Assembly (NCBI GenBank): GCA_023227825.1
Contig: JALOCJ010000001.1
Span: 186,001 to 250,000, forward strand
DNA: 64,000 bases
Source of the DNA: Candidatus Cloacimonas sp.
Lineage (GTDB): Bacteria; Cloacimonadota; Cloacimonadia; Cloacimonadales; Cloacimonadaceae
Reading direction: 5' to 3'
This document shows positions 63,893 through 64,000 of the stretch, one piece after another. The translations under genes were made by a program, and so were the position numbers. Each line of letters starts with the position of its first letter. Position 1 is the first letter of the stretch. Below the pieces are notes generated by a model, which made no database searches, had not been told where the DNA came from, and worked only from the letters and a program-made list of their open reading frames with translations.

Positions 63893-64000
63893 CCACCGAA
63901 GACACCGAGATTTTTTTACAAAGAGAAAAAGAGGAAAAGAGTAATTTTTGAACCACCGAAGACACCGAGATTTTTTTACAAAGAGAAAAAGAGGAAAAGA
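63893..64000. repeat. Tandem repeat with 60-bp period, cut by the window edge
   Basis: The unit starts CCACCGAAGACACCGAGATT and includes ACAAAGAGAAAAAGAGG. The first full copy is 63893-63952 and the second continues to the window end with no visible change. Partial relatives occur near 13428, 18613-18716 and 54093. Confidence 0.85.

Overview
The window is AT-rich, gene-dense Gram-negative bacterial DNA. Three kinds of evidence point to the FCB group and most likely to a Cloacimonas-like member of Cloacimonadota (an inference from protein style; no search was run). First, there are large secreted proteins ending in a FlgD/Por-secretion-like C-terminal domain (SGIYF...RKI.LLK). Second, there are TonB, TolC, M16 and lipoprotein envelope genes. 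Third, there are many short palindromic repeats between genes.

Layout. 1-9815 (+) is a tightly packed housekeeping run: the tail of a heptose adenylyltransferase, rseC, folB, folK, a shortened glmU, a HIT protein, a LytR_C protein, rsfS, argS, rimI, nadB, tmk and a ctpA protease. 10025-11453 (-) is a FetAB-like ABC exporter. 11890-13421 (+) holds a GerW/YtfJ-family protein and lipoate ligase. 13828-14904 is a solitary HsdR_N-type nuclease gene lying between two copies of a ~104 bp direct repeat. 15332-18529 (-) is a SNF2 helicase, followed by a repeat-rich gap with tRNA-Ala(CGC). 19803-21170 fuses a winged helix to an M29-peptidase-like domain that seems to lack most metal ligands. 21186-26140 encodes two secreted proteins. 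26141-26591 is a palindrome cluster. 26592-29521 is an ABC ATPase plus a TonB-dependent receptor.

29811-35591 is the most unusual locus. A truncated Nmad3-type gene runs into the wreck of an McrC gene and is followed by an intact 1577-residue protein with a sacsin/HSP90-like GHKL ATPase head and a DUF3883 nuclease-like tail. It is best read as a defence island, partly decayed and partly under selection.

35962-42104 encodes a lipoprotein, an M16 protease and a secreted beta-helix protein. 42268-42438 (-) is a small 2[4Fe-4S] ferredoxin. 42594-47138 (-) is a complete MacAB-TolC-type tripartite exporter operon. 47501-49412 holds a small unknown protein and argF. 49533-51113 is a Type II restriction-modification pair (SPPY-type methylase and PmeII-like endonuclease). 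51136-54030 (-) is a secreted M28 peptidase. 54413-57867 is a polysaccharide gene set (epimerase, SLBB export protein, DegT aminotransferase). 57881-62816 holds etfB without etfA, lgt, lipoproteins, purB and a DUF2147 protein. 63324-63761 (-) is a small heat-shock gene with a CIRCE operator upstream and a strong terminator downstream.

Several families of dispersed hairpin repeats fill the intergenic gaps. Two of them share a central core with different arms.
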